Below are positions 50,047 to 59,508 of a stretch of 64,000 nucleotides of DNA, piece by piece (position 1 is the stretch's first letter; each line of letters starts with the position of its first letter). The DNA is from Clostridia bacterium (GTDB lineage Bacteria > Bacillota > Clostridia > Oscillospirales > CAG-272). The position numbers were made by a program, and so were the translations under genes. The notes below the pieces were generated by a model that made no database searches, was not told the DNA's origin, and saw only the letters and a list, made by a program, of their open reading frames with translations. The stretch spans positions 1-64,000 of the forward strand of contig JAGAEA010000012.1 of NCBI GenBank assembly GCA_017613355.1. Direction: 5' to 3'.

Positions 50047-52252
50047 ATCGGTAGTTATCGGGCGGTTCCACCGGGGGCGGAACATCTCCGCCTTGCGCCG
50101 TGGGCGGTTCCTCGTGCGGAACGTTTTTGGGCGGAAAATCAAAAACAGCCTTTCCGTCCGCAAGCTTGAACGCGGCGCTGAACGTCTTTCCGGTTTTGGA
50201 AGAAATAAAACCGTCCATCAAGTCGGTTTTCCCTTCCGCAAGCAACTTTTTGACTTGTGTAACGGGAATGGTTCTGCCGCAAATCGACGTGTTGAGCGAG
50301 AAGCGGCATCCCGTTTCCCGATAGCCCGTACATCCGTAGAAACTGCGGAAACGCTTGACCTCCTTGCCGCAAACGGGACAAACACCGATCACATCACCGA
50401 AAAATCCGGTGTCGCGATCCTCTCCCGTTGCCACGTCGTCCGTATTCTTGGAGAAAACGGCGGCGATCTCCTCTTCTGCCAATCGGACGCTCTCCCGAAC
50501 GCTCATGGCACCCCGATAAACCTTTTTGAGCGCTTGACCGAGTTCGGACGTTTTGTATTTATCCATGTTGATCTGCATTTGCACGAGCGACCGAATGAGA
50601 AACTCTCCGCCAGGCAAAATGCTGTAAACATCTTTTTTCAGGTCGATATACCCGCTTTTGCGCGCGTTGTCGATAATTCCCGTTCGCGTCGCTTCGGTTC
50701 CGAGTTCCAATCCCTCGAAAATCGCCCGATAGTCGGCGGCGTCGTCCTCGCCCATTTCTCCTTCGTTCTCCTTCGCGGCGCTTTTTTCTTCCTTGAAGGG
50801 GTTTTTCAGATAATTGTTCAAGGTTTCAATGGTATAGTGGCGTGGTGGCGTAGTCTCTTTTTCAACGGGTTCAAAGCGGATGTTAACAGCGTCTCCCTTT
50901 TGCAGAGCGGGCAGAATTTTGTCTTTTTGGTTGTAGTCGTCGTATTTCGTCCAGCCCATTTCCAGCATGGTCATCCCTTTGAGTGTGAAAGTTTCGAGCT
51001 CGCCGACGTCAATGGTGATCTCGGTTCTGGAAACCACGCATTCCTCGGCGCAGAACACCGCCACAAAACGGCGAAAAACCGTGGAATAAACCTGCATTTC
51101 CTTTTCGGTGAGTTGGTTTTTCTGCGGGATATTGTAGGTCGGCGTGAGCGCGGAGTGCGATTCGATCTTGCTGTCGTCGAAGATATATTTACTGTCCTTG
51201 AAGGTCACGGGGTAGCCGATCTTTTTGCATCCCGCGAGAATTTGCCGCATTTTGTCCTTTTCGGCAGTGGCAAGATATTCGGAGTTGGTACGCGGATAGG
51301 TTAAATATCCTTTTTCATAAAGTCCCTGCACCACGGAAAGGCTTTCCTGCATGGACATCTTGTATTTTTTTCCGAGTGCGTTCTGTAATTTGGAAAGCGA
51401 ATAGAGTTTCCCCGCAAACAGCGTCTCTTTTTTGTGTTTCACCGACGTAACGGTCGCTTTTTCGGCGTTGTATTTCGCGCAAAGCGCTTCCGCGTCGGCT
51501 TTTTGGTTTTCCTCGAATTTGTTTTTGGAAGCCAGTTCCACCACTTCGCCGTTGGTTTTTTCGCGGCTCACAAGCGCATAATACTTCCCTGGAACGAAAT
51601 TGCGAATGGAAAGATCGCGGTCGTAGATCGCTTTGACGATTGGAATGATGACGCGCCCGACGCGCAGAAGCGTTCCCGTTTTCAAGGTCGCGTAGCGCGT
51701 CAGATTGACGCCGTAAAGCCAGTCGATATAGGTGCGGGCGAAGCCTTCGGCGGCGAGCAGATCGTAATCGGCTTCGTCTTTCAGCTCCGCGAGCGCCGAA
51801 GCAACGGTTTGCGGGGTCTGGTCGGGAAGCCAAAGCCTTTTGAGTGGTTTCGGAACGGTAAGCGCGTTCTGAATACAGAGCCGAACGATGATCTCCCCTT
51901 CGCGGTCTGCGTCCCCCGCGTTGACGATGGCATCCACGTCGGGACGGTTGCACAGGGAGCGAATGACGTTGAATTGTTTTTCAATGCCCCTATCCGGCTT
52001 TTTATCGTTTCCGCGCCGCAACTCAAACCGAAATTCGTTCGGAAAGCACGGAAGGTTGTCCATGCTCCATCGGGTCGAGCCGTTCGGTTGCGGATTGTAG
52101 GTTTCGATATCGCAAAGGGAGAAAAGATGTCCGAACGCCCAAGTGACGAGATAGCCCTGACCTTCCAGATAACCGTCCCGACGCTGCATTTGACCGATTC
52201 CCGCCGCAATGTTGCGCGCAAGACTCGGCTTTTCGGCAATGATCAGAACCAT
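50045..52252 (-). CDS. topB: DNA topoisomerase III (type IA)
   Basis: A 735-residue type IA topoisomerase, important for decatenation and recombination intermediates. The toprim acidic triad is in DADREGE (114-120) and the catalytic tyrosine is Tyr319 in YPRTNSEYL. The C-terminus holds a zinc-ribbon-like segment (CPVCGKEVKRF, then a CxxC-like remnant) and an acidic, proline-rich tail. AAGGAGG precedes ATG 52252. Confidence 0.96.
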   Translation of the reverse strand: MVLIIAEKPSLARNIAAGIGQMQRRDGYLEGQGYLVTWAFGHLFSLCDIETYNPQPNGSTRWSMDNLPCFPNEFRFELRRGNDKKPDRGIEKQFNVIRSLCNRPDVDAIVNAGDADREGEIIVRLCIQNALTVPKPLKRLWLPDQTPQTVASALAELKDEADYDLLAAEGFARTYIDWLYGVNLTRYATLKTGTLLRVGRVIIPIVKAIYDRDLSIRNFVPGKYYALVSREKTNGEVVELASKNKFEENQKADAEALCAKYNAEKATVTSVKHKKETLFAGKLYSLSKLQNALGKKYKMSMQESLSVVQGLYEKGYLTYPRTNSEYLATAEKDKMRQILAGCKKIGYPVTFKDSKYIFDDSKIESHSALTPTYNIPQKNQLTEKEMQVYSTVFRRFVAVFCAEECVVSRTEITIDVGELETFTLKGMTMLEMGWTKYDDYNQKDKILPALQKGDAVNIRFEPVEKETTPPRHYTIETLNNYLKNPFKEEKSAAKENEGEMGEDDAADYRAIFEGLELGTEATRTGIIDNARKSGYIDLKKDVYSILPGGEFLIRSLVQMQINMDKYKTSELGQALKKVYRGAMSVRESVRLAEEEIAAVFSKNTDDVATGEDRDTGFFGDVIGVCPVCGKEVKRFRSFYGCTGYRETGCRFSLNTSICGRTIPVTQVKKLLAEGKTDLMDGFISSKTGKTFSAAFKLADGKAVFDFPPKNVPHEEPPTAQGGDVPPPVEPPDNYR

Positions 52253-52291
52253 TCGTCTTTCCTCCTTTTTTTGGTATTTTTATGGAATTTC

Positions 52292-52305
52292 GCGGTACTT
52301 TTCGC
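52292..52305 (+). repeat. GCGGTACTTTTCGC motif, copy 9
   Basis: A full core followed by AAAAA, between the 52376 gene and topB. Its A run supplies the T tract of the neighbouring minus-strand terminator. Confidence 0.85.
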
Positions 52306-52350
52306 AAAAAGAACCGCAGCTCTGCCGATCCGGCTTTGCAGAACTGCGGT
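52306..52350 (-). terminator. Terminator of the small P-loop gene
   Basis: A 12-pair stem with one mismatch (52313-52325 with 52338-52350). On the minus strand it is followed by TTCTTTTTG, part of which is the flank of motif copy 9. Confidence 0.7.
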
Positions 52351-52375
52351 CTTTGATCCGGTCAAACGCCGTCTG

Positions 52376-52783
52376 TCACAGAAGCGCTTTTACGGAAGCG
52401 GGGATCTCTTCCTCGGGCATGGAGACCGACAGAGTGAGATTGATTCCCGCTTTGTTTGCAAGTGTTGCGAGCTCTTTTGCGAGCTTCTCGAAAACGTCAA
52501 CGCTTCCGTTGCAGATTTTGAGCGTGCCGTCGATGAACAAATCGGTCACATCATGGTTGCTGGCAATAATGCCCGCCACAAATCCGAACAGCGACTGTCC
52601 GTCCGCGATCATATATTCATCCGCGTCGATCAGGCGCGCCGACGGTTTGATATCGTATCTCAATTTGGTTCCCTTTTCGATGCAGACCACGTCGCCTTTG
52701 GTGACTTCAAGCGCACCGTTGACAAGGTTGATGAGTGTTTTGGTTTTTCCCGTTCCTTTCACGCCAACGATCAATTTTAACAT
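52376..52783 (-). CDS. Small P-loop protein of unknown function
   Basis: A 135-residue protein with a Walker A-like GVKGTGKT (7-14) and a possible Walker B strand DLFIDGTL. It has no membrane segment. Small stand-alone P-loop proteins of this size occur in Clostridia without a named role. It has its own promoter and terminator, so it is a single-gene unit between pgi and topB. GGGAGG precedes ATG 52783. Confidence 0.8.
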   Translation of the reverse strand: MLKLIVGVKGTGKTKTLINLVNGALEVTKGDVVCIEKGTKLRYDIKPSARLIDADEYMIADGQSLFGFVAGIIASNHDVTDLFIDGTLKICNGSVDVFEKLAKELATLANKAGINLTLSVSMPEEEIPASVKALL

Positions 52784-52837
52784 TTGCGATACCTCCCAAC
52801 ATATCAGATCGGGGCAAATACCCTTTTCTGTGTTTTT

Positions 52838-52866
52838 ATTATACCAAAATCTGCTTGAAAAGTCAA
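52838..52866 (-). promoter_or_regulatory. Promoter of the small P-loop gene
   Basis: Minus-strand TTGACT (52861-52866) and TATAAT (52838-52843) with a 17-base spacer and an extended TGG-like context. Confidence 0.85.
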
Positions 52867-52893
52867 CCCTTTTTCGGGGATTTCACGCTTTTT

Positions 52894-54237
52894 TCACGAA
52901 AAATTCAAACGTTTGGTCAATTCCTCGCGCATAGACTCGTACCCGGGCTTCCCGAGGAGCGCAAACATATTCTTTTTATAGGATTCGACGCCGGGTTGAT
53001 CAAAGGGATTTACGGAAAGGATATAGCCCGAAATCGCGCAGGCAAGTTCGAAGAAGTAGATCAATTCACCGAGGACATACTCACTCCGCTCGCTCACTTC
53101 CAAAACCATGTTCGGAACGCCTCCGTCCGTGTGGGCGAGGATCGTGCCGAGCATCGCGGTCTTTTTCACGTCGTCGAGCTGTTTTCCCGAAAGGAAGTTC
53201 AGCCCGTCGATGTTGGCGGGATCGTTCGGAATGGCAAAGCGTTGCTTGGTGTCGGCAATGTCGATCACGGTTTCGAACACAATGCGGTTTCCGTCCTGAA
53301 TGAACTGCCCGAGCGAATGGAGATCGGTGGAGAAAATCACGGAAGCGGGATAAAGTCCTTTCCCGTCCTTCCCTTCGCTCTCTCCGTAAAGCTGTTTCCA
53401 CCACTCGTTGAACATGGCGCCGAAGGGTTCGTAGTTTGCGAGAATTTCAACCGTTTTGCCCTTTCGATAAAGCAGATTGCGGATCGCGGCATAGCGATAG
53501 CAATCGTTTTCTTCGAGATTTCGGGATGTATAGGCACGGCTTGCCGAAGCGGCACCCTCCATAAGCTTGCGAATGTCGATCCCGGCAACTGCAATGGGGA
53601 GCAGTCCCACGGCGGAGAGCACCGAGAACCGCCCGCCCACGTTGTCGGGGACCACAAAGGTCTCGTATCCCGCTTCGGTGGAAAACTGTTTGAGTGTGCC
53701 GCGCGCGCGGTCGGTCGTTACGAAAATACGGTCCTTTGCGCCGTCTTTGCCGTATTTTTTCTCCAAAAGTTCACGGAATACACGGAAAGCAACGGCGGGT
53801 TCCGTGGTGGTTCCCGATTTGGAGATGACGTTCACGCAAACGTCTTTCCCCTCGCAAAGCGCAATGACGTCGTTGAGCGCGTCGGCACTGATGCAATTGC
53901 CCGTAAAATAGATTTGCGGAGCGTTTTTGACAAGCAGATTATAGTTCGGCGATTTCAGATATTCGATCACCGCGCGCGCTCCGAGATAAGAGCCTCCGAT
54001 GCCGATTACGACGAAAACGTCGCAAGTTTTGCGGATCTTCTCGGCGCTTTTTAAGATACGGGCGAATTCTTCCTTATCATAATTTTCGGGCAGATCGACC
54101 CATCCGAGAAAATCGCTTCCCGGACCGGTCTTTTTGCGGAGCATTTCATCTGCCATGCGGATTTCGGGGGAGATCCGCTCGTATTCGTGCGACCGAATGA
54201 AAGGTTCAAGATAATGGGTGTTGAGCTTGATTGACAT
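52894..54237 (-). CDS. pgi: Glucose-6-phosphate isomerase
   Basis: A 447-residue glycolytic isomerase of the short bacterial type. Family blocks are [32 protein letters not shown] and [17 protein letters not shown], and the C-terminal substrate region contains [12 protein letters not shown]. It is preceded by a good promoter and works with fba, also in this window, in the same pathway. Confidence 0.97.
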   Translation of the reverse strand: MSIKLNTHYLEPFIRSHEYERISPEIRMADEMLRKKTGPGSDFLGWVDLPENYDKEEFARILKSAEKIRKTCDVFVVIGIGGSYLGARAVIEYLKSPNYNLLVKNAPQIYFTGNCISADALNDVIALCEGKDVCVNVISKSGTTTEPAVAFRVFRELLEKKYGKDGAKDRIFVTTDRARGTLKQFSTEAGYETFVVPDNVGGRFSVLSAVGLLPIAVAGIDIRKLMEGAASASRAYTSRNLEENDCYRYAAIRNLLYRKGKTVEILANYEPFGAMFNEWWKQLYGESEGKDGKGLYPASVIFSTDLHSLGQFIQDGNRIVFETVIDIADTKQRFAIPNDPANIDGLNFLSGKQLDDVKKTAMLGTILAHTDGGVPNMVLEVSERSEYVLGELIYFFELACAISGYILSVNPFDQPGVESYKKNMFALLGKPGYESMREELTKRLNFS

Positions 54238-54278
54238 TTTTAAGAAAGAACCGTCCTTTTCTTTGAATTTATACTTTT

Positions 54279-54307
54279 ATTATATACCCATTACCGATAA
54301 AATGCAA
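54279..54307 (-). promoter_or_regulatory. Promoter of pgi
   Basis: Minus-strand TTGCAT (54302-54307) and TATAAT (54279-54284) with a 17-base spacer. Confidence 0.8.
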
Positions 54308-54355
54308 CCGTGTTTTCAAAGTTTTTACAAAAAAAGACGATTTTTGTAATGATTG

Positions 54356-55555
54356 TTAAATCAACAGGAAAGATATCGCCGTTCTTTTGACAATTTCAAA
54401 GAAATCTATCCGCTCAATCGCCCTTTCGGTCAGGATCGGAACGCGACCGATCTCCTCTTGCCCGACGCGATAAACGACGGCGCCGATCTCACATTTTTCC
54501 GCGAGGGGCGCGGCAACCGACTCGGGATAGGTTTCTTCCCTTTCAACGGCGTTCAACTTCTCTTTGGGAAGAACGCAGGAAAACGCACCGAAGGAAAGCG
54601 GACAAACGTTTTCGACACCGCCCGTGACCTTCATCGGTTCGCACGTTCCCGCAGGCGCGGTATAAAGCCCGAAATTTGCGAAACCCCAATCGAGAAGCGA
54701 CGCGGCAGCGGCATTCCGGATGTCGCGCGATTCCGCGCCCATGATGACGCAGATGAGCGAAAGATGTTCACGCTCGGCGGTCACGCTCACGCAAAAGCCC
54801 GCTTTGGATGTCGAACCCGTTTTCAAACCCGTGCAGCCCGGATAAAAGCGCACCAAACGGTTGGTGTTGGTCAGTCCGAAAGCGCCGTCACGGATCGTAT
54901 CCATCCAAATCGAACTGTATTGAAGGATGGTTGGGTGTGCGATCAACGCCCGCGACATGAGTGCGATGTCCCGCGCGCTGGTCAGGTGGTTTTGGGCGGT
55001 GTCGTCCAAACCCGTAACGTTTTCAAAATGCGTTCCCGTCATGCCGAGTTCTTCCGCCCGTTCGTTCATGCGCGACACAAAGGAAGGCACGCTTCCGCAA
55101 AGGTATTCCGCGAGCGCGACCGCCGCGTCGTTCGCAGAGGCGATCACAACGCTTTTGAGTAGATCTTCGAGCTTCATCTGCTCCCCTTCCTTCAAATAGA
55201 CCTGCGAACCGCCCATGGAGGCGGCGGTTGCCGAAACGGTCACCGTATCGTCAAGGCGAATGACTCCACTGTCGATCGCTTCCATGATTAAAAGAAGCGT
55301 CATCACTTTCGTTACCGAGGCGGGCGGGAGCGACTCCTCCGCGTTTTGCGCATAGAGAATGGTTCCCGTGGTCGCTTCCATCAGGATCGCGCTTTTGCAA
55401 TTCAGGTTCAGAGATCCGTCGGCAGCGTCGGCGTTCGCGGGGGTATCGGTTGCGGTCGTTTCCAAGTCGTCCGCCGCGACCGAAAAGGGACAAAGCAAAA
55501 GAGTCAGGGCAAGAAGCATACACAAAAGACAAAATGGGGCTTGTTTGGGGTTCAT
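54356..55555 (-). CDS. dacF: D-alanyl-D-alanine carboxypeptidase, DacF-like
   Basis: A 399-residue penicillin-binding protein that trims the terminal D-Ala of peptidoglycan stems. The signal sequence is residues 8-28. The active-site set is SVTK (Ser80, Lys83), SAN in VIASANDAAVAL, and KTG in GLKTGSTSKAG. The C-terminal domain resembles PBP5/DacF. Start 55555 follows AAGGAG. The dacF assignment rather than dacA rests on the sporulation context and is less sure than the activity. Confidence 0.9.
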   Translation of the reverse strand: MNPKQAPFCLLCMLLALTLLLCPFSVAADDLETTATDTPANADAADGSLNLNCKSAILMEATTGTILYAQNAEESLPPASVTKVMTLLLIMEAIDSGVIRLDDTVTVSATAASMGGSQVYLKEGEQMKLEDLLKSVVIASANDAAVALAEYLCGSVPSFVSRMNERAEELGMTGTHFENVTGLDDTAQNHLTSARDIALMSRALIAHPTILQYSSIWMDTIRDGAFGLTNTNRLVRFYPGCTGLKTGSTSKAGFCVSVTAEREHLSLICVIMGAESRDIRNAAAASLLDWGFANFGLYTAPAGTCEPMKVTGGVENVCPLSFGAFSCVLPKEKLNAVEREETYPESVAAPLAEKCEIGAVVYRVGQEEIGRVPILTERAIERIDFFEIVKRTAISFLLI

Positions 55556-55689
55556 CACAGTTTCTCCTTTTTTATGAAAAGATTGCACTATGATATATGA
55601 TAAAACCTTTCGGAATATGCCCCGTTATCCGCTTTCGCCCGCCCGGGAAAGCCCTTCGAAAAAAATTTCAAAAATAATGAAAAAAACTC

Positions 55690-55718
55690 TTGCAATTTGG
55701 AAACCGATGTGTTATAAT
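55690..55718 (+). promoter_or_regulatory. Promoter of tRNA-Val
   Basis: TTGCAA (55690-55695) and TATAAT (55713-55718) with a 17-base spacer, 17 bases before the tRNA. Confidence 0.85.
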
Positions 55719-55735
55719 ATACCCGTTGCCGTTTC

Positions 55736-55812
55736 GGAGGCATAGCTCAGTTGGTTAGAGCGCATGCTTGACATGCATGAGGTCATTGGTTCAACTCCAA
55801 TTGTCTCCACCA
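55736..55812 (+). tRNA. tRNA-Val (anticodon GAC)
   Basis: A 77-base cloverleaf with encoded CCA. The acceptor stem pairs GGAGGCA with TGTCTCC (one G-U pair). The D arm is GCTC/GAGC, the anticodon stem CATGC/GCATG with loop TTGACAT (anticodon GAC at 55770-55772), and the T arm ATTGG/CCAAT with TTCAACT. A single-gene unit with its own promoter and terminator. Confidence 0.96.
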
Positions 55813-55839
55813 CCGAGTCTCGGATCATGCTCCGAGATT

Positions 55840-55876
55840 AAAAAAGGTCCTGTTGCAGATGAGCAGGACCTTTTTT
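55840..55876. terminator. Terminator shared by tRNA-Val and the Xer gene
   Basis: AAAAAAGGTCCTG pairs with CAGGACCTTTTTT around an 11-base loop, so it acts in both directions. A second small hairpin (TCTCGGA/TCCGAGA) lies just before it. Confidence 0.9.
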
Positions 55877-55888
55877 GTGTTCTGTTTT

Positions 55889-56938
55889 TCAATCTTCATT
55901 TTCGTCGTCTTGCACCGCTTCCCGAGGCAGTTTTCCCGAAATCGGTTTGTGCGAGGCGAGCGGATTTTGCGTCATCGCTTCTTCCATGTTGCGGTTGTTG
56001 ACATGGGTATAAATTTGAGTGGTGTTGAGCTGTTCGTGACCGAGGATTTCTTTGAGTACGCGAACGTCCACGCGCCCCGATTGGTACATGAGCGTGGCGG
56101 CGGTGTGGCGCAGTTTGTGCACCGAATAGTGCTTGGCTTCCAGCCCCGCGCGTTCCAGATACTTATAGACCATCGCCTGCACGGTTTTCACACTCATGCG
56201 CTGTTCCAGTCGGCTCAAAAACAGCGCGCGATCGCGAACCGAGGCATATTTCGGGCTTTTCCGCTCTTCCGTGTATGCCGCCAAAGCCTGCGCGCAAGCT
56301 TCGTTGAGATAAACGATGCGTTCCTTGTTTCCCTTTCCCGTGACCCGAATGGAGCGGAACTCGGAATCCACGTCCGCGAGATTGATGCCGACCAACTCGG
56401 AAACCCGCATCCCGCAATTGAGAAAGAGCGTCAGGATCGCAAAATCCCGCACGCGGTAAGGGGATTCGCGATCGTTTTCCACGGCTTGGAGAAGCCGCAG
56501 AGCTTCGTCGAGCGAAAGAACTTTGGGCAGGGTCTTTTTCGGTTTTGGAGTGTCGATGTCGGCGGCGGGGTTGTGGTCGAGATAATGGCGGCGGACGACC
56601 AGATATTTATAGAGCGATCGGATCGCCGAGAGCTTGCGCGAACGCGCCGCCCATTGGTTTCCCCGCTCCTGATTGGTGTAAAAGAGAAAATCGTAAACGT
56701 CTTCCGCGTTGATCTCTTTGATCTCGGGAAGTCCGATCCCGCGCACGTCGATTTGGGTAAATTCGTCGCTCTGCGGGTCAATATCCCGTTTCCGCGCGAT
56801 GAGAAAGCGGAAAAAGGTGCGCAGGTCGAGCAGATATTCCCCCACCGTTTTTTTGGAGCAACCCTGAATGGAAAGTTTATAGGACGCATATTCCTGAATG
56901 AGAGACGAAAATTCGCTTGCAGAGATCAGTTCCGCCAT
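55889..56938 (-). CDS. Tyrosine recombinase, XerC/XerD-like
   Basis: A 349-residue site-specific recombinase. The SAM-like N-terminal domain begins near residue 10. The catalytic residues are visible as Arg in LNCGMRVSELVG, HKLRHTAATLMYQSG (His-x-x-Arg), the His in LGHEQLNTTQ and Tyr in IYTHV. It is somewhat longer than XerC or XerD (about 300), mainly in the linker. Start 56938 follows GGGAGGA; an in-frame extension upstream is AT-rich and unlike the family. I favour a chromosomal Xer-type role, but it is not proven which one. Confidence 0.88.
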   Translation of the reverse strand: MAELISASEFSSLIQEYASYKLSIQGCSKKTVGEYLLDLRTFFRFLIARKRDIDPQSDEFTQIDVRGIGLPEIKEINAEDVYDFLFYTNQERGNQWAARSRKLSAIRSLYKYLVVRRHYLDHNPAADIDTPKPKKTLPKVLSLDEALRLLQAVENDRESPYRVRDFAILTLFLNCGMRVSELVGINLADVDSEFRSIRVTGKGNKERIVYLNEACAQALAAYTEERKSPKYASVRDRALFLSRLEQRMSVKTVQAMVYKYLERAGLEAKHYSVHKLRHTAATLMYQSGRVDVRVLKEILGHEQLNTTQIYTHVNNRNMEEAMTQNPLASHKPISGKLPREAVQDDENED

Positions 56939-57033
56939 GTTGATTTTCCTCCCTTCGGTTGCTTTCTTCTCTTTTATTTTACAACATATTTTTGCGTTTT
57001 GGTTGCCAATTTGTAAACTTTTGTGTTTCAAGG

Positions 57034-57061
57034 TTGTTTTTTGGCTTTTTTTCGATATAAT
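57034..57061 (+). promoter_or_regulatory. Promoter of the 57093 membrane-protein gene
   Basis: TTGTTT (57034-57039) and TATAAT (57056-57061) with a 16-base spacer. Confidence 0.6.
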
Positions 57062-57092
57062 AGAATTAGTATTCCCACGGAGGTTTTTATCC

Positions 57093-57689
57093 ATGAAGTC
57101 GTTTTTGAAGGAACATTCTTACGACGCGGTGAAAATGTTTCTCAACCAGTTCGCAACGGCGATTTTCGGCTTTGTGCTCGCGCTTGCCGCAGTAAAAGCG
57201 AATAATCCCACGCTCCGCAACATCACAAGCGCGTTCGCCGTTCTGTTCTATCTGTTCCTGCTCTATACCATGACGTGGGACCTCGGTTTTCGTGATAAGA
57301 TCTCCGTTGAAAAAGGACGAAAGCCATTCCGCCCCTTCACGGGATTTTTCATTTCACTGATCGCGAACATCCCGAATTTTATTCTTGCGCTCTTCATCAT
57401 GCTTGCTTCGCTTGCCGACGTTTCCGCGTTCAGCAAGATCGGCGGCGTTTGCGGAATGATTGCCGTGGTGATCGAGGGGATGTACACGGGGCTGCTTGCG
57501 AACCGTGTGAACGACGTTCCGCTCCATTCCCTTTGGTGGATGTTCTTCCTCATCATTCTCCCCGCTTTGATCGTTTCCACGGTCGCCTATATCCTCGGCG
57601 TGAAGGATAAGAAATTTACGGGGCTCTTCAAATTTCAGTATCCCGAGAGTGACCGCGAACCGAAACGGAAAAAGAAAGACGACGAATAA
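57093..57689 (+). CDS. Hypothetical membrane protein
   Basis: A 198-residue protein with about five hydrophobic segments (near 14-34, 42-62, 85-108, 115-135 and 145-168) and a basic-acidic C-terminus. I recognise no family. GGAGG lies 9 bases before ATG 57093. It is a single-gene unit with its own promoter and a terminator before gltX. Confidence 0.78.
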   Translation: MKSFLKEHSYDAVKMFLNQFATAIFGFVLALAAVKANNPTLRNITSAFAVLFYLFLLYTMTWDLGFRDKISVEKGRKPFRPFTGFFISLIANIPNFILALFIMLASLADVSAFSKIGGVCGMIAVVIEGMYTGLLANRVNDVPLHSLWWMFFLIILPALIVSTVAYILGVKDKKFTGLFKFQYPESDREPKRKKKDDE

Positions 57690-57703
57690 CCCGTCAAAGG
57701 CTG

Positions 57704-57731
57704 AAATCCGAGGATTTTCCTCGGATTTTTT
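57704..57731 (+). terminator. Terminator after the membrane-protein gene
   Basis: AAATCCGAGG and CCTCGGATTT form a 10-base stem with a 5-base loop, followed by TTT. Confidence 0.85.
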
Positions 57732-57742
57732 CGTGGAAATTA

Positions 57743-57771
57743 TAGACAAACGGGCTTCGGTATGATATAAT
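57743..57771 (+). promoter_or_regulatory. Promoter of gltX-glnS
   Basis: TAGACA (57743-57748) and TATAAT (57766-57771) with a 17-base spacer and an extended TGA. Confidence 0.8.
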
Positions 57772-57809
57772 GATTAAATAGTATTATGATTTATGAAGGA
57801 CGGTTCTTT

Positions 57810-59495
57810 ATGGATTACGAATTGTTGGCAGAGCTTCTGTTCCCGCAGGTCATGGAAACTCCGGCGGATGTGGAAGCCGAATACCCGCCGCGCGATTTGC
57901 CCGAGGGCGCCAAAGTGACGCGCTTTGCGCCGAGCCCCACGGGTTTCGTGCATTTCGGCGGGCTGTTCCCCGCCACCATCGCCGAGCGGTTGGCGCATCA
58001 ATCGGGCGGGGTCTTTTATCTGCGCATTGAGGACACCGACGCCAAGCGCGAAGTCGAGGGCGCGGCGGAGGGATTGATCCGCACGCTTGCACGCTACGGC
58101 GTTCGCTTCGACGAAGGCGCCGCCATCGGAGAAAGCGGAACGATCGTCGATCGTGGCGCCTACGGTCCCTATCGCCAGAGCCAACGCGCGGCGATCTATC
58201 ACGTGTTCGCAAAGCAGTTGGTTCGCGAAGGCAAGGCTTATCCCGTCTTTACCACGCGGGAAGAGCTTGAAGCACTCAACGCGACCGACAAAAAAGCCGA
58301 GATCAAGGCGCGCGACTGGGAAAACGAACAGGATTTCCGCCGAGAGGAACAGCAAAAGCAACGACAATTCACGATCGAAGAGGTACAAGCCAGACTTGCG
58401 GCGGGTGATCCGTTCGTCCTGCGGCTCCTTGCCGACGGCGACCCCGAAAAGAAAACCCCCGTTACCGATCTGGTGCGCGGAAAGCTGGAAATTCCCGAAA
58501 ACGACGAGGATTTCGTTCTGCTTAAAAGCGACGGCATCCCCACCTACCATTTTGCCCATGCCGTGGACGATCACCTCATGGGTACCACGCACGTCATTCG
58601 CGGCGAGGAGTGGCTTCCGAGCCTTGCCAAGCACATCATGCTGTTCCGTTACCTCGGGTTCCGTATGCCGAAATATATGCACATTTCGCAGATCATGCGG
58701 CTGGACGAGAACGGCAACAAAAAGAAACTTTCCAAGCGCGATATGGGCGCCAATCTCGACGATTACAGCCGCATGGGCTATGCGCCCGCCTGCGTTTGCG
58801 AATATATCATGACGCTTCTCAATTCCAACTACGAGGAATGGCACGCGCAGAACCCCGAAAAGCCCTACACCGACTTCCCTTTCAACATCAAAAAAATGAG
58901 CGTTTCGGGTTGTCTCTTCGATTTCGACAAGCTGAACGACGTCAGCAAAAACGTGATCTCGCGGATGTCCGCCGAGGAAGTTTGCGCGCAGGTGACCGAA
59001 TGGGCACTCGCGAACGATCCCGACTTCGGCGCTCTGCTCGCCCGCAACGCGGACTATGCCACGGCGATTTTTGCCATCGGTCGCGGCGGCAAGAAACCGC
59101 GCAAAGATCTTGCAACGTGGGCGGACGCGAAAGGTTACATGGGCTTCTTCTATGACGAACTTTTCCGCGTGGAAGACGCCTACGACGAAAAATTCCCGAA
59201 ATCGGACATTCGCGCCGCGCTTTCCGCCTTTCTCGACACTTACGACCCCGCCGACGAGATGCCGGTTTGGTTCGATAAGATCAAAGCCGTTGCCGATAAA
59301 CTCGGCTATGCCTCGGATATGAAAGCCTACAAAGCCGATCCCGAAGCCTATCGCGGCAACGTTGCCGACGTGAGTATGTTCTTGCGCGTGGCTGTCACGG
59401 GCAAGCTCAACTCCCCGGATATGTATGCCGTCATGCAAATTCTCGGTGCAGATCGCGTCGGAGCGCGCATCAAAGCAATGCTCCAATCCCTTTGA
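57810..59495 (+). CDS. gltX: Glutamate--tRNA ligase
   Basis: A 561-residue class I synthetase. The nucleotide motif appears as RFAPSPTGFVHFGG (HxGG at 48-51) and the second signature as KKLSKRDMG. Length exceeds the common 480-490 residues because of an N-terminal extension of about 35 residues and a longer anticodon-binding part, as in some Clostridia. Start 57810 follows AAGGACGG at good spacing; an ATG at 57786 has no ribosome site. glnS follows after 13 bases. Confidence 0.95.
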   Translation: MDYELLAELLFPQVMETPADVEAEYPPRDLPEGAKVTRFAPSPTGFVHFGGLFPATIAERLAHQSGGVFYLRIEDTDAKREVEGAAEGLIRTLARYGVRFDEGAAIGESGTIVDRGAYGPYRQSQRAAIYHVFAKQLVREGKAYPVFTTREELEALNATDKKAEIKARDWENEQDFRREEQQKQRQFTIEEVQARLAAGDPFVLRLLADGDPEKKTPVTDLVRGKLEIPENDEDFVLLKSDGIPTYHFAHAVDDHLMGTTHVIRGEEWLPSLAKHIMLFRYLGFRMPKYMHISQIMRLDENGNKKKLSKRDMGANLDDYSRMGYAPACVCEYIMTLLNSNYEEWHAQNPEKPYTDFPFNIKKMSVSGCLFDFDKLNDVSKNVISRMSAEEVCAQVTEWALANDPDFGALLARNADYATAIFAIGRGGKKPRKDLATWADAKGYMGFFYDELFRVEDAYDEKFPKSDIRAALSAFLDTYDPADEMPVWFDKIKAVADKLGYASDMKAYKADPEAYRGNVADVSMFLRVAVTGKLNSPDMYAVMQILGADRVGARIKAMLQSL

Positions 59496-59508
59496 AAGGA
59501 CACGACAC

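Noticed and set aside
55736..56938. tRNA-Val next to a tyrosine recombinase, suggesting an integrated element
   Set aside because: I saw no second copy of the tRNA 3' end, no phage or conjugation genes follow, and the recombinase resembles housekeeping Xer proteins and is convergent with the tRNA.
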